Origin: Roseiarcus sp050012775 | Lineage (GTDB): Bacteria; Pseudomonadota; Alphaproteobacteria; Rhizobiales; Beijerinckiaceae | DNA length: 64,000 nucleotides | Assembly: GCA_050012775.1 (NCBI GenBank) | Contig: JBEKGN010000018.1 | Span: forward strand, 32,184 to 96,183 | Direction of reading: 5' to 3' | Part shown: positions 33,361 to 42,242 of the stretch, one piece after another | Numbering within the stretch: the stretch's first letter is position 1 | Layout of the letters: each line of letters begins with the position of its first letter | Program-made: the position numbers and the translations under genes | Notes under the pieces: model-generated | Told to the model about the DNA's origin: nothing | The model's database searches: none | The model's input: the letters and a program-made list of their open reading frames with translations, nothing else

Positions 33361-34365
33361 ATGAACTCGGTCGCCGCCCAACGCCTCGTCATGGCCGCCG
33401 TCACCTTGCTTGGCGTGGCGACGATCGTGTTCGTGCTGCTGCGGGTGGTCCCCGGCGACCCGATCGCGATGATGATCTCGCCGGGCGCCACGCCCGCCGA
33501 CATCGCCGCGCTTCGCGCCCATTACGGCCTCGACGCCAGCCTGCCCGTGCAATTCCTCGCGTGGATGAAAGACCTCCTGCGCGGCGATTTCGGCACATCG
33601 ATTTCCCTCCATCGCAATGTGCTTGAACTGCTGGCCGAGCGCCTGCCCGCGACGCTCGAACTCGCCGCCGCGGCGCTGGTCTTCGCGACCTGTCTAGGCG
33701 GCGCCATCGCCGTCTTCGCGACGCTGATCAGCGATTTCGCGATCGCCCCTCTGGTCGACGCCGTCAACGGCCTGTTCCTCGCGGTGCCCGATTTCATCTG
33801 GGCCTTCGCGCTCGTGCTGCTGTTCGGCGTGTTTCTGCCGGTGCTGCCGCTATCCGGGCGAATCGATCCGGGGCTCGATGAGCGCTTCCTGACGCCGTTC
33901 TATCTGCTGGAGAGTCTCGTCACGTTTCGGCTCGCCGCCGTCGCCGACGTGACTCGACATATGATCATGCCGACGCTCGCGCTCGGCCTGCCGCTAGCCG
34001 CCATCATCACGCGCGTGCTCAAGGAATCTTTGCGCGAGGCGATGGTGCAGGATTATGTGCTGCTCGCCCGCCTGAAGGGCATGTCGCGGCTGCGCCTGGT
34101 GTTGCAGGAGGCGCTGCGCAACGCCATCGCGCCGACGCTCGCGCTGACCGGCGTTCAGTTCACGTTTCTGATTGGCGGGACGGTGATCGTCGAGCGCATC
34201 TTCGCTTATCCCGGCATCGGCAACATGGCGGTGGACGCGGTCATCAATCGCGACTTGCCCCTGATTCAAGGCTTGGCGCTCGTGTTTGGCGCGCTGTTCA
34301 TCGTCGTCAACGTGATCGTCGATCTTCTGGTTGTGGCGGCCAACCCGAGAATGCGAAATGTCTGA
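33361..34365 (+). CDS. ABC transporter permease, DppB type
   Basis: Inner-membrane permease (334 aa). The start reads AAQRLVMAAVTLLGVATIVF, with the DppB-type LLRVVPGDP following, and the cytoplasmic EAA-like loop is EAMVQDYVLLARLKGMSRLR. About six membrane segments are seen. ATG 33361 lies 60 bases after the terminator-like hairpin; a longer in-frame extension upstream would run through that hairpin and is rejected. Partner of the DppC-type permease that follows. Confidence 0.86.
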   Translation: MNSVAAQRLVMAAVTLLGVATIVFVLLRVVPGDPIAMMISPGATPADIAALRAHYGLDASLPVQFLAWMKDLLRGDFGTSISLHRNVLELLAERLPATLELAAAALVFATCLGGAIAVFATLISDFAIAPLVDAVNGLFLAVPDFIWAFALVLLFGVFLPVLPLSGRIDPGLDERFLTPFYLLESLVTFRLAAVADVTRHMIMPTLALGLPLAAIITRVLKESLREAMVQDYVLLARLKGMSRLRLVLQEALRNAIAPTLALTGVQFTFLIGGTVIVERIFAYPGIGNMAVDAVINRDLPLIQGLALVFGALFIVVNVIVDLLVVAANPRMRNV

Positions 34366-34395
34366 CGCCCGACGCGCGACCTGGATCATTCGCGC

Positions 34396-35268
34396 ATGAA
34401 GGCGGCCTCTCCCCACGGGATCGGCGAAACCTTGCGCGCCTGCGCGCGCGATCCCAAGGTCATCGCGGGCGGCGGCTTCGTCCTGTTCCTGCTCATTCTC
34501 GCGTTGGCGGCGCCTTGGATCGCGCCCAAGGATCCGCTCGAACAGGATCTGATCCTCGGCGCGACGCCGCCCTTGGGCTTCGCGGGAGCGCAGCCGGGCA
34601 ATTGGTTGGGAACGGACGATCTTGGTCGCGACGTGCTCTCGCGAGCGATTTACGGCTCGAGGATCGCGCTCACGGTCGCGTTCGTCGCCTCCAGTCTCGC
34701 CGCCACGCTCGGGGCGACGCTCGGCTTGCTGGCGGGCTGGTATCGCGGCTGGGTCGACGTCGTGATCTCGCGCCTCGTCGAGATCTGGATGGCCTTTCCG
34801 CCGGTCTTGTTGTCGATCCTGCTGGTGGCGGTGGTCGGCGCCGGCGTCGGCTCCGTGATTGGCGCGATCGTCATCATCGACTGGACGCGCTTCTGCCGCG
34901 TCGTCAGAGCGGAAACCATGGGGCAGGCGCGGAGCGACTACGTCACCGCCGCCCGCGCCATCGGCTTTCCCCAGATGCGCATCTTGATCCGCGAAATTTT
35001 TCCGAACGTGCTTCCCGTTCTGATCGCGCTGATCAGCCTCGAAATGGGCATAGCCGTCATCGTCGAGGCAATCCTCTCGTTCGTCGGGCTTTCGGTTTCG
35101 TCCGATGTTCCGACCTGGGGCGGCATGATCGCGCAGGGGCGGCAAATCTTGCATCAGGGTTGGTGGGTTCTGTCGACGCCGCTGCTCGCGCTGTTCCTGA
35201 CCGTGCTCGCTTTCAACCTGCTCGGCGAAGGCCTGCGCCGGGCGCTCGATCCGGTGATGCGCCGATGA
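34396..35268 (+). CDS. ABC transporter permease, DppC type
   Basis: Second permease (290 aa). Residues 20-45 form the first membrane segment with ALAAPWIAPKDPLEQD, typical of DppC. The NWLGTDDLGRDVLSRAIYGSRI motif and the coupling loop TMGQARSDYVTAARAIGFPQ are present. The stop overlaps the following ATPase start by ATGA. Confidence 0.87.
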   Translation: MKAASPHGIGETLRACARDPKVIAGGGFVLFLLILALAAPWIAPKDPLEQDLILGATPPLGFAGAQPGNWLGTDDLGRDVLSRAIYGSRIALTVAFVASSLAATLGATLGLLAGWYRGWVDVVISRLVEIWMAFPPVLLSILLVAVVGAGVGSVIGAIVIIDWTRFCRVVRAETMGQARSDYVTAARAIGFPQMRILIREIFPNVLPVLIALISLEMGIAVIVEAILSFVGLSVSSDVPTWGGMIAQGRQILHQGWWVLSTPLLALFLTVLAFNLLGEGLRRALDPVMRR

Positions 35269-36134
35269 GCGCGCCGATCCTCGCCATTTCGAATTTGAGC
35301 GCGATGTCCGATCGAGACCGGACACCGATCCTGCGCGACGTTTCCCTGGAAGTGGAGCGCGGCGAAACGCGCGGCCTCGTCGGCGAGAGCGGAGCGGGAA
35401 AATCGACGATCGCGAAGGCGATCCTCGGCATATTGCCGCGCACCGTCCGGGTCACCGGCGGCCAGGTGCGTTTCGAGGGCGCGGATCTGCTCGCTATGCC
35501 GGCGGGCCCGTTGCGGCGCCTGATCGGCGAACGAATCGCGCTGATACCGCAAGACCCCATGACCGCCCTCAATCCAGGCCGCCGGATCGAGGCGCAATTG
35601 ACCGATGGCCCCCGCCTGTGGCGCGGCCTCGACGCGCGCGCGGCGCGGACTCTCTCGCTAAAATTGCTCGATGAAGTGCATATTCGCGATCCCGAGCGGG
35701 TGCTGCGCAGCTTTCCCCACGAGCTCTCTGGCGGCATGCGCCAGCGCGTTCTTATCGCCGCCGCCTTCGCGCTGGAGCCTAGGCTTATCGTGGCCGACGA
35801 GCCGACGACCGCCTTGGACGTGACCGTGCAGAAGCAAATCCTCCGCCTGATCCGCAACATGCAGAGCGCGCACGGAACCGCGGTCATCTTCGTCACACAT
35901 AACCTCGGGGTCGTCGCGCAGATCTGTGACAACGTCACGCTGCTGTTCGGCGGCCGCGTCATCGAGGCGGGCCGCACGGCGGATTTATTGGAAGCGCCCG
36001 GGCATCCCTACACGCGCGCCCTGCTGGAGGCCTGCCCTCGCTATGACCGGCCGAACGCGGGACTGCGCCCGATTCCGGAGAGCGTCATCGCGAACTTGCG
36101 AGCGGAACTCGCGCGAGCCAGGGCGCCGCGATGA
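35265..36134 (+). CDS. ABC transporter ATPase, DppD type
   Basis: ATPase (289 aa): Walker A GESGAGKS (40-47), Q-loop ALIPQDPMTALNP, signature LSGGMRQR, Walker B LIVADEPTTALD, H-loop VTHNLGVV, and the peptide-importer C-terminus GHPYTRALLEACPR. The start is set by the ATGA overlap with the permease, and the stop overlaps the next gene the same way. The C-terminus is short and lacks the cysteines that bind a [4Fe-4S] cluster in some DppD proteins. Confidence 0.87.
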   Translation: MSAPILAISNLSAMSDRDRTPILRDVSLEVERGETRGLVGESGAGKSTIAKAILGILPRTVRVTGGQVRFEGADLLAMPAGPLRRLIGERIALIPQDPMTALNPGRRIEAQLTDGPRLWRGLDARAARTLSLKLLDEVHIRDPERVLRSFPHELSGGMRQRVLIAAAFALEPRLIVADEPTTALDVTVQKQILRLIRNMQSAHGTAVIFVTHNLGVVAQICDNVTLLFGGRVIEAGRTADLLEAPGHPYTRALLEACPRYDRPNAGLRPIPESVIANLRAELARARAPR

Positions 36135-36991
36135 GCGACGATCTTCTCGTCGCCCGCGACGTCGAGGTCGCGTTCGGCGCCGGCAAGAGCCTGTTCGGCG
36201 CCGTCAAGGCCAGCGTGAAGGTGCTCCAGGGTGTCTCCATTCGCATCGGTCGCGCGGAGACCGTCGGCATCGTCGGCGAGAGCGGTTCGGGAAAAACGAC
36301 GCTGGGCCGGGCGCTGCTGCGATTGGTCGACGTCACTTCGGGGGAAATCCATTTCGACGGCCAGGACATCACGCGACTGCCCGAGACGGCGATGCGGCCG
36401 ATTCGGCGACGCATGCAATTGATCTTCCAGGATCCGATGGCCTCGCTCAATCCGCGTCACACGATCCGCAGCATCGTGCTCGAGCCTATGATCTTCCACG
36501 GCGTCGCCAGCAACCAAGCCGACGCCGAGGCGCGGGCGCGCGCGATCTTCGATCGCTTCAGCCTGCCGGCCGCGTGTCTTGATCGCTATCCCCATGAATT
36601 GTCCGGCGGGCAACGTCAGCGCGTCGGCATCGCCCGCGTCGCGCTGCTCGCGCCCGATTTCGTGCTCGCCGACGAGATCGTTTCCGGGCTCGACGTCTCG
36701 ACGCAGGCCCAAGCGCTGAATTTGCTCAAGGAGCTCTCACGAGATCTCGGGCTGTCGATGGCGTTCATCAGCCACGATCTCTCGGTGATCCGCGCCGTTT
36801 GCGACCGCGTCTATGTCCTGCGGGCCGGGCGGATCGTCGAGGAGGGACCATGCGAAGAGGTCTTCGCCTCGCCGAAGGACGAGTACACGCGCGCGCTCTT
36901 GGACGCGATTCCGCTGCCGCGAATCGATCCCGATTGGCTCGCCAGAACGACCGGCGCGGGTAGCGCCGGAGACATGGACGGCGCGAAATAG
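36131..36991 (+). CDS. ABC transporter ATPase, DppF type
   Basis: Second ATPase (286 aa): Walker A GESGSGKT (49-56), IFQDPMASLNPRHTI, signature LSGGQRQRVGIARV, Walker B FVLADEIVSGLD (Ile-Val where Pro-Val or Pro-Thr is usual), H-loop ISHDLSVI, and C-terminal DEYTRALLDAIPLP. Last gene of the operon. Immediately behind it the sequence turns into transposon remains. Confidence 0.87.
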   Translation: MSDDLLVARDVEVAFGAGKSLFGAVKASVKVLQGVSIRIGRAETVGIVGESGSGKTTLGRALLRLVDVTSGEIHFDGQDITRLPETAMRPIRRRMQLIFQDPMASLNPRHTIRSIVLEPMIFHGVASNQADAEARARAIFDRFSLPAACLDRYPHELSGGQRQRVGIARVALLAPDFVLADEIVSGLDVSTQAQALNLLKELSRDLGLSMAFISHDLSVIRAVCDRVYVLRAGRIVEEGPCEEVFASPKDEYTRALLDAIPLPRIDPDWLARTTGAGSAGDMDGAK

Positions 36992-37043
36992 GCGATGTCA
37001 CATGAACTTCCGTTGGGCACAGCTTGGCCGACGCAGTCAATTT

Positions 37044-37274
37044 TCAGGCAGCGGCTGTAACGGATTTCCACTCCGCCATCGCCCTCAGGCGATGAAGGTG
37101 GCTAGATAAGGCGGAGCGTTGGGAACGGGGCGGAACGAAATGATTGCGGAGGGAGATGACGACCTCGTCGAGATGCCAGATATCATGGCGACTGGGCGCC
37201 TTGCGCTTCCGGCGGCGGGTGTCGCCAGCGACGTGATGAGGCGGCTCCGTCGGGCCGCCCGAGAAAGGCGCCAT
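37044..37274 (-). pseudogene. IS6-like transposase fragment
   Basis: A minus-strand frame contains RRKRKAPSRHDIWHLDEVVI, the segment around the first catalytic Asp of IS6/IS240-type DDE transposases. The rest of the domain, including the later Asp and Glu, is missing. It is a fragment, next to an oppositely oriented ISL3 piece. Confidence 0.6.
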
Positions 37275-37285
37275 CGGCGAGAACG

Positions 37286-37654
37286 GTGGCGCGCCTCATG
37301 ACGATACGACGAGACAGCGCGTCTGCCGAGGCCGCGCTGTTAACCGTCCAGGTGGCGGCGGCGGCGCCTGCGCTCATCGTCGACCGCGATTTGCCCGATC
37401 GTTTCCATGCGATGATCCGCGTCCGAAAGCCTGACCTCCTGGACGGTTGGATCGCGGCAGCGGGAGAGAGCGGATTGGCTTCGTTCGCCAGCGGGATCAC
37501 CGCTGACTACGCCGCAGTGCGCGCCGCGATCATCGAGCCGTGGTCAACCGGGCAGGTCGAGGGCCAGATCACTAAACTCAAACTCGTCAAGCGCCAGATG
37601 TATGGGCGCGCCAAGCTCGATTTGCTCCGAGCGAGACTGGTTGGCGACGTATAA
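37286..37654 (+). pseudogene. ISL3-family transposase, C-terminal fragment
   Basis: A 122-residue frame ends with WSTGQVEGQITKLKLVKRQM and YGRAKLDLLRARL, the characteristic C-terminus of ISL3 transposases. The N-terminal zinc finger and most of the DDE domain are absent. The apparent start lies at the junction with the IS6-like fragment, so it is an IS-into-IS or deletion junction. No function is expected. Confidence 0.75.
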
Positions 37655-37868
37655 AACTCGGTGCACCAAAATTGCGCCAGACCCAGGGTTCAAAGCGAAA
37701 TCAGCCCCCTAAGGGGACAACATTCCATACGTCTTCACGGTTGGCGCTTATTCACAGATCCGATTGCCCTGCCTACCAGATCAGTTCGAGCATGTCTCCC
37801 ATGGGACGATTCATCATCCGATTCGCGCCTGAGCCCAGTTGGATCGAGTTTACGGGAGGGGACACCGG
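37655..37868. other. Transposon-derived spacer
   Basis: 214 bp after the ISL3 fragment. The first part (CACCAAAATTGCGCCAGACC) resembles the flank usually found behind ISL3 transposase genes. The remainder is not recognised and holds no credible gene. Confidence 0.4.
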
Positions 37869-38687
37869 TCAGGTCGGCGCGCCTAGCCATTGCGGCGCGC
37901 CTGAAGCGTCCGCAGATCCGGCCTGCGGCAGCGCCGCGGCGATTTCGCCTGCTAGGCGGTTAATCAGGCTTTCCACCCCCATCTCGATGGTGAGAGCGGG
38001 AAGCAATTGCGCGAGGGTCACGTGACGCTCCGCCGCGATCCGGCGCGGGATGCCGGAACGATGGTAGAACTCATTCGCGGCGCCGACCAACGTCGCCAGA
38101 TCGGCGTCGACCAGAATGGCCGCCTCGGCAAGGATTGCAACGCCGCCACGATCTGCCCCGCTGAGGCGCCGCCAGCGCTGGGCCGTGCCGGCAAGCTTGC
38201 GGCCGTCAACTACGAGGTTGAAATCGCCGTCGCACAGCGCGCCCGGGACCTTGCCGCAGCAGGCGTCGACGCCGAGCCGCGCCAGCGCCTCGATAAGCGC
38301 GCCGCAGAGCAGCCGATAAGCGGCGTTGATGCCGAAACCCGGCGACGGCTCGGCGCGGAAGCTGAAGGCGACGCTGAGGAGTCCGGCCGCCTGCGGCACC
38401 ACGTCGCCGCCGGTCGAGCGCAGAACGACCGGCCAGCCGCGCCGGGCCATAGCCTCAGCCACTTGGGCAAATCCACTCTGCCGCTCCGCTGAGCGCGGCG
38501 CGACGATCGCCCTCTTCGAGCGCCAGAACACGGCGCCTGAACGGATCGCGCCCGCGGCCACGCGGTCGAGCAGCGCCAGCTCCCGGCGCAGCCCGGCCTC
38601 GGCGCCCAGCACCGGCGCCCTTGCCGGGATGGCGTCGCCGTCCCGGGCGCGGCGCCGGGCGTCAGCGCAGGTCGCTATCGAACGCAT
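37869..38687 (-). CDS. Lipoate-protein ligase/octanoyltransferase family protein
   Basis: Biotin/lipoate ligase (BPL/LplA/LipB fold) protein of 272 aa. Recognisable blocks are VVLRSTGGDVVPQAAGLLSV, equivalent to the RRxTGG lipoate-binding loop, and KVPGALCDGDFNLVVDGRKL then AGTAQRWRR, which carries the catalytic Lys region. The C-terminal accessory domain of E. coli LplA is not present, as in LipM-type octanoyltransferases. It overlaps the E2 gene by 26 bases and ends the operon of the split 2-oxoacid dehydrogenase, so it probably modifies the free lipoyl protein encoded at 39385. Confidence 0.75.
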   Translation of the reverse strand: MRSIATCADARRRARDGDAIPARAPVLGAEAGLRRELALLDRVAAGAIRSGAVFWRSKRAIVAPRSAERQSGFAQVAEAMARRGWPVVLRSTGGDVVPQAAGLLSVAFSFRAEPSPGFGINAAYRLLCGALIEALARLGVDACCGKVPGALCDGDFNLVVDGRKLAGTAQRWRRLSGADRGGVAILAEAAILVDADLATLVGAANEFYHRSGIPRRIAAERHVTLAQLLPALTIEMGVESLINRLAGEIAAALPQAGSADASGAPQWLGAPT

Positions 38688-39360
38688 CGATCGAGCGGCA
38701 GAGATCCGTCAGGAACCGCGCGGCCGGCAGCCCATTGACGCCCCGATGGTCGAAGGTCAGCGAGAGGCCGATGATTGGCCGCGCCGCGATCTTGCCGTCC
38801 TCGCTCGCCCAAGGGCGTAGACCCGCGGCGCCGACGCCGAGGATGGCGATCTGCGGCGGGTTCAGGATCGGCGTGAAGAAGCGTACGCGCGACGGGCCGA
38901 GATTGGTGATGGTGAAGGTGCCGCCCGTCATCTCTTTGACGGTCAGCTTCCCGGCGCGCGCCCGGGCGACCAACTCCCGCCGCGCGCTCGCCAGTTCGGC
39001 GAGGGATTTCCGGTCGGCGTCGAACAGCGCCGGCGCCACCAGCGTATCGTCGGGCAGCGCGATGGCGATCCCCATATGGATCGCCCGGCTCAGCCTGATT
39101 TCCTTGCCCTCGACGCGCCCGTTCATCGCCGGGTGACGCAAGAGCGCGCGCAGGGTCGCCAGGATGACCAGGTCCTCGATCGCGACATCGGTCCCCTTCG
39201 CGGCCAGCGTCGCCTTGGCGGCAAAGAGATTGCCAGCGTCGCATTCGGCGAAATGGGTCAATTGCGCCGTCTCGGCAAGGCTGCGATGCATCGCCTCAGC
39301 GATCATCCCCCGCGCGCCACGCAATGGGATGATGGTTTCGTCGGTGTCGGGCGAGGTCAT
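38662..39360 (-). CDS. 2-oxoacid dehydrogenase E2, catalytic core only
   Basis: Acyltransferase catalytic domain (232 aa) of E2. It starts directly with IIPLRGARGMIAEAMHRSL, the usual beginning of the catalytic core, and ends with FDHRGVNG (203-210) holding the catalytic His205. The usual Asp of DHRxxDG is Asn209. There is no lipoyl domain and no peripheral-subunit-binding domain, both standard in E2 (400-550 aa). The lipoyl domain is supplied by the separate gene at 39385. Without a binding domain, how E1 and E3 dock is unclear. Confidence 0.82.
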   Translation of the reverse strand: MTSPDTDETIIPLRGARGMIAEAMHRSLAETAQLTHFAECDAGNLFAAKATLAAKGTDVAIEDLVILATLRALLRHPAMNGRVEGKEIRLSRAIHMGIAIALPDDTLVAPALFDADRKSLAELASARRELVARARAGKLTVKEMTGGTFTITNLGPSRVRFFTPILNPPQIAILGVGAAGLRPWASEDGKIAARPIIGLSLTFDHRGVNGLPAARFLTDLCRSIDAFDSDLR

Positions 39361-39384
39361 GGCTCCTCTCCGGCCTGCCGGCCG

Positions 39385-39618
39385 CTACTCTATGCGGCCG
39401 ATGACGTCGCCTTTACGGACGACGTCATCGGCCTTCTTCAACATGATGAGCGTGCCGTCGGCAGGAGCGGGAATGTCGAATTCCACCTTCTTGACCATGA
39501 CCGTGGCGATGGCGCGGCCCTTGCCGACCGCGGCTCCGTCATCGGTCAGCCACGTGGTGATCACGCCTTCCTCGTCCTCTTCCCAAAGGTCCGCAGGAAT
39601 CCTGACCTCGACGGCCAT
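39385..39618 (-). CDS. Free-standing lipoyl domain protein
   Basis: 77-residue single biotinyl/lipoyl domain. The beta-hairpin that carries the modified Lys reads MVKKVEFDIPAPADG; Lys44 aligns with the lipoylated Lys of DKA, and the preceding Asp is replaced by Lys43. The gene lies six bases behind the E1 beta stop and ahead of the E2 core. It is too short for anything but a mobile swinging-arm carrier, analogous to GcvH in concept though not in sequence length. Confidence 0.82.
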   Translation of the reverse strand: MAVEVRIPADLWEEDEEGVITTWLTDDGAAVGKGRAIATVMVKKVEFDIPAPADGTLIMLKKADDVVRKGDVIGRIE

Positions 39619-39624
39619 CTCAGA

Positions 39625-40650
39625 TCACCTTGCCATGCTGTCGAAAGCAGCGACGATCTTGGCCGGGTTCGGCAGCGCCCACTGCTCCATCGGACGCGAA
39701 TAGGGAATGGGAATGTCCGGATAGGCCACCCGCCTCGGCGGCGCCTTCAGCATCGCAATATCGTGCTCGACGACGGAGGCGATGATCTCGCCGGTGACGC
39801 CGTAGCTGTGATAATCCTCGTCCACGACGATGAGCCGCCCGGTTTTCCTCACCGAGGCGATCACATGCTCGCGGTCGAGCGGCACCAGCGAGCGCAGATC
39901 GATCACCTCGGCCGAGACGCCCCGCGCCGCCAGCGTGTCCGCCGCCTTCAGCGCGTGGTGGACGCCCGAGGTGATGCCGACGATGGTCACATCCTTGCCC
40001 TCGCGCACGGTGGCCGCCTTGCCGATCGGCACGGTGTAGCTCTCCTCGGGCACATGGACGATGGAGTCCGGCTCCGTCCCGAGCCAGCCCATGCCCTGCA
40101 GCCCTTTGTGGAAGAGATAGACGACGGGACTGTCGTCGCGGATCGCCGAGACCATCAAGCCCTTCGCATCATAGGCGTTCGACGGCGCCACGACTTTCAT
40201 GCCCGGTAGATGCGCGAAGGTGCCGTGAAGGCATTGCGAATGCTGCCCCGCGTCGCTGTAGCCGCCGCCTGTCGCCGTCATCAGCACCATCGGCATTTTG
40301 ACATTGCCGCCGGAGAAATAGATGTTCTTCGCCATCATGTTGTAGATGGCGTCCATACACACGCCGAAGAAATCGACGAACATCAATTCGACGATCGGGC
40401 GCATGCCGTCGGCGGCGGCGCCCACCCCGGCGCCGATGAAGGCCGTCTCGGAAATCGGCGCATCGCGCACGCGCTCGCTGCCGAATTCCTCATGAAGGCC
40501 GCGCGTATTGCCGAACACGCCGCCGAGGGGGCCGATATCCTCTCCCATCACGAAGACGCGAGGATCGATCCGCATCTCCTGCGCGATCGCCTCCGCCATG
40601 GCGCGGGCGATGACGAGTTTGCGCACATTGCCTTTGACCGGTGTCGTCAT
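39625..40650 (-). CDS. 2-oxoacid (pyruvate/acetoin-type) dehydrogenase E1 component, beta subunit
   Basis: E1 beta (341 aa), transketolase pyrimidine-binding type. It shows FVMGEDIGPLGGVFGNTRGL near residue 35 and the E1-beta C-terminal EVIDLRSLVPLDREHV block. The second ATG (40650) is chosen over 40656 because GGGAG sits six bases before it. Similarity to acetoin and pyruvate E1 beta does not settle substrate. Pairs with the alpha subunit 65 bases upstream. Confidence 0.85.
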   Translation of the reverse strand: MTTPVKGNVRKLVIARAMAEAIAQEMRIDPRVFVMGEDIGPLGGVFGNTRGLHEEFGSERVRDAPISETAFIGAGVGAAADGMRPIVELMFVDFFGVCMDAIYNMMAKNIYFSGGNVKMPMVLMTATGGGYSDAGQHSQCLHGTFAHLPGMKVVAPSNAYDAKGLMVSAIRDDSPVVYLFHKGLQGMGWLGTEPDSIVHVPEESYTVPIGKAATVREGKDVTIVGITSGVHHALKAADTLAARGVSAEVIDLRSLVPLDREHVIASVRKTGRLIVVDEDYHSYGVTGEIIASVVEHDIAMLKAPPRRVAYPDIPIPYSRPMEQWALPNPAKIVAAFDSMAR

Positions 40651-40715
40651 TTCCATCTCCCAGGAATCGTGTTGGCTTCGCTAGCGACGCATAGCGTCAC
40701 GCCGGCGGCTCGAAT

Positions 40716-41702
40716 TCAGGCGAAAACCTTCTCGGCGGCTTCTTCGGGCCGCGGATAGGCGCTCTCCCGGGCGAAAGCGATGGCGGCGTCGGCCCGCCGC
40801 TGGGCGCGCGACGTGATCGCCTTGTCCTCCGCCTCGCTCAGTTTGTCGGCCGTCATCAAATAGGTGCGCAGCGCAGGGATAGGATCGCGCTGTTTCAGCA
40901 TCGCCATCTCGTCCTTGGCGCGATACTGCTCGGCGTCGCCCATGAAATGGCCGGCCATTCGCAGGGTCTGGATTTCGATGAGCGACGGTCCCTCGCCGCG
41001 GCGCGCCCGCGCCACCGCCTCGCCGGCGACCTTGAAGATCTCGATCGGGTCGTTCCCGGGAATGTAATGGCCGGGAATGCCATAGGCCTCGGCGCGGACG
41101 TCGTTGTGCTCGACCGCGGTCGATTCCGATTTCGGCACCGAAATGCCCCAGGAATTGTCCTCGATGACAAAGACCACCGGCAGCTTCCATACCGCCGCCA
41201 GGTTGAGCCCCTCATGGAAGGCGCCCTGATTGGCCGCGCCTTCGCCCAGATACGCGACGGCGACGCCCTCCTTCTTTTGCATATGTCGCGACAGCGCGGC
41301 GCCGACCGCCGGCCCGATGCTTTCCCCGATGATGCCGGAGCATGAAAAGTTCACGGTCGGGTCGAAGATGTGCATGTGGCCGCCGCGGCCACCGCTCAAT
41401 CCGGTCGCCTTGCCGAAAATCTCGGCCGTCATCTTGTTGAGGTCGACGCCCTTGGCGATCGCGACATGATGCGGCCGGTGGGTCGAAGTGACGATGTCGG
41501 CCGGCGTCAGATGCGCGCAGACGCCGACGGCGCACGGCTCCTGGCCTTTCGAGAGATGCATCTCGCCGGGTATGGGACCCGCGCCCATGTTGAAGGCTGG
41601 CGTCTTGCCTTCCATGTAGATCTTCTCGATCGATTCTTCGAGGCGCCGGCTGACGAGCATATGCTCGTACATCCAGATCTTCTGTTCGCGTGTCGGCGTC
41701 AT
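40716..41702 (-). CDS. 2-oxoacid (pyruvate/acetoin-type) dehydrogenase E1 component, alpha subunit
   Basis: E1 alpha (328 aa). The TPP motif is YLGEGAANQGAFHEGLNLAA followed by the closing EDNSWGIS; Glu replaces the Asp of GDG. The phosphorylation-loop-like GRGGHMHIFD is present, as in AcoA and PdhA. First gene of the minus-strand operon E1 alpha, E1 beta, lipoyl protein, E2 core, lipoyl ligase. No E3 (lipoamide dehydrogenase) gene is in the window, so a housekeeping E3 must serve. Confidence 0.86.
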   Translation of the reverse strand: MTPTREQKIWMYEHMLVSRRLEESIEKIYMEGKTPAFNMGAGPIPGEMHLSKGQEPCAVGVCAHLTPADIVTSTHRPHHVAIAKGVDLNKMTAEIFGKATGLSGGRGGHMHIFDPTVNFSCSGIIGESIGPAVGAALSRHMQKKEGVAVAYLGEGAANQGAFHEGLNLAAVWKLPVVFVIEDNSWGISVPKSESTAVEHNDVRAEAYGIPGHYIPGNDPIEIFKVAGEAVARARRGEGPSLIEIQTLRMAGHFMGDAEQYRAKDEMAMLKQRDPIPALRTYLMTADKLSEAEDKAITSRAQRRADAAIAFARESAYPRPEEAAEKVFA

Positions 41703-42242
41703 GAAGCGTCCCTCCCGATGTTATCGTGTACGCTCGCCCGATCTGGCTCGGACGGCGCGAGCGAGGCTGCGATCCTATTGTCGGCGCGGCTGCGCCCCAT
41801 CGGCTGCGCCGGAACGAGATTCTTGAGAAAAGCGAAAGTCGCTGGCGGCCTGTCCAGCCCATCTATCGTATTTCAGCCGCGACATATCTTTTGCCTGGCG
41901 CCGCCTCCTCGGCGGCATCGCGATTTGCCTGCGCGCGGACGCCAATAAGTAATCGTTTGCTCTGCTCTGTCAACGGCAAAGCAAAAGCCGGTCAACGAAC
42001 CTTCCAAGTCGCGCCTAAAAGCGTTGGGACATCGTAGCCGGTATTTGCGGCGCCGTCGCAACTCGCGTTGGAGCGATAAGGACCGCCCATGCCGGCGTCG
42101 GTCTTGGCCCAGACGATGAGGCTGAGGGACGTGAGGCCGGGATCAAGACGCGCGTGCACGAATTGGCGGGTCGCCAGCATTGTTCTCGCTCCCGCCGCGG
42201 TGCTATCAATAGCTCACTCGGCGCTCGACAAGGGAGGCGACG
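41703..42242. other. Divergent intergenic region upstream of E1 alpha
   Basis: 540 bp. On the minus strand a TTGACA at 41968-41973 with a weak -10 (ACTTAT, 17-bp spacer) may drive the dehydrogenase operon through a leader of about 240 bases. A possible 62-codon gene lies at 41992-42180. The last 60 bases lead to the PEP-mutase family gene. Nothing else is recognised. Confidence 0.45.
41992..42180 (-). CDS. Possible small protein of unknown function
   Basis: A 62-codon frame with ATG 42180 preceded by GGGAGCGAGAACA. The sequence contains SLSLIVWAKTDAGMGG and ends VPTLLGATWKVR, resembling the closing strands of a secreted or outer-membrane protein, but there is no signal peptide in the frame. 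It may be the tail of a decayed gene. No family is recognised. Confidence 0.25.
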   Translation of the reverse strand: MLATRQFVHARLDPGLTSLSLIVWAKTDAGMGGPYRSNASCDGAANTGYDVPTLLGATWKVR

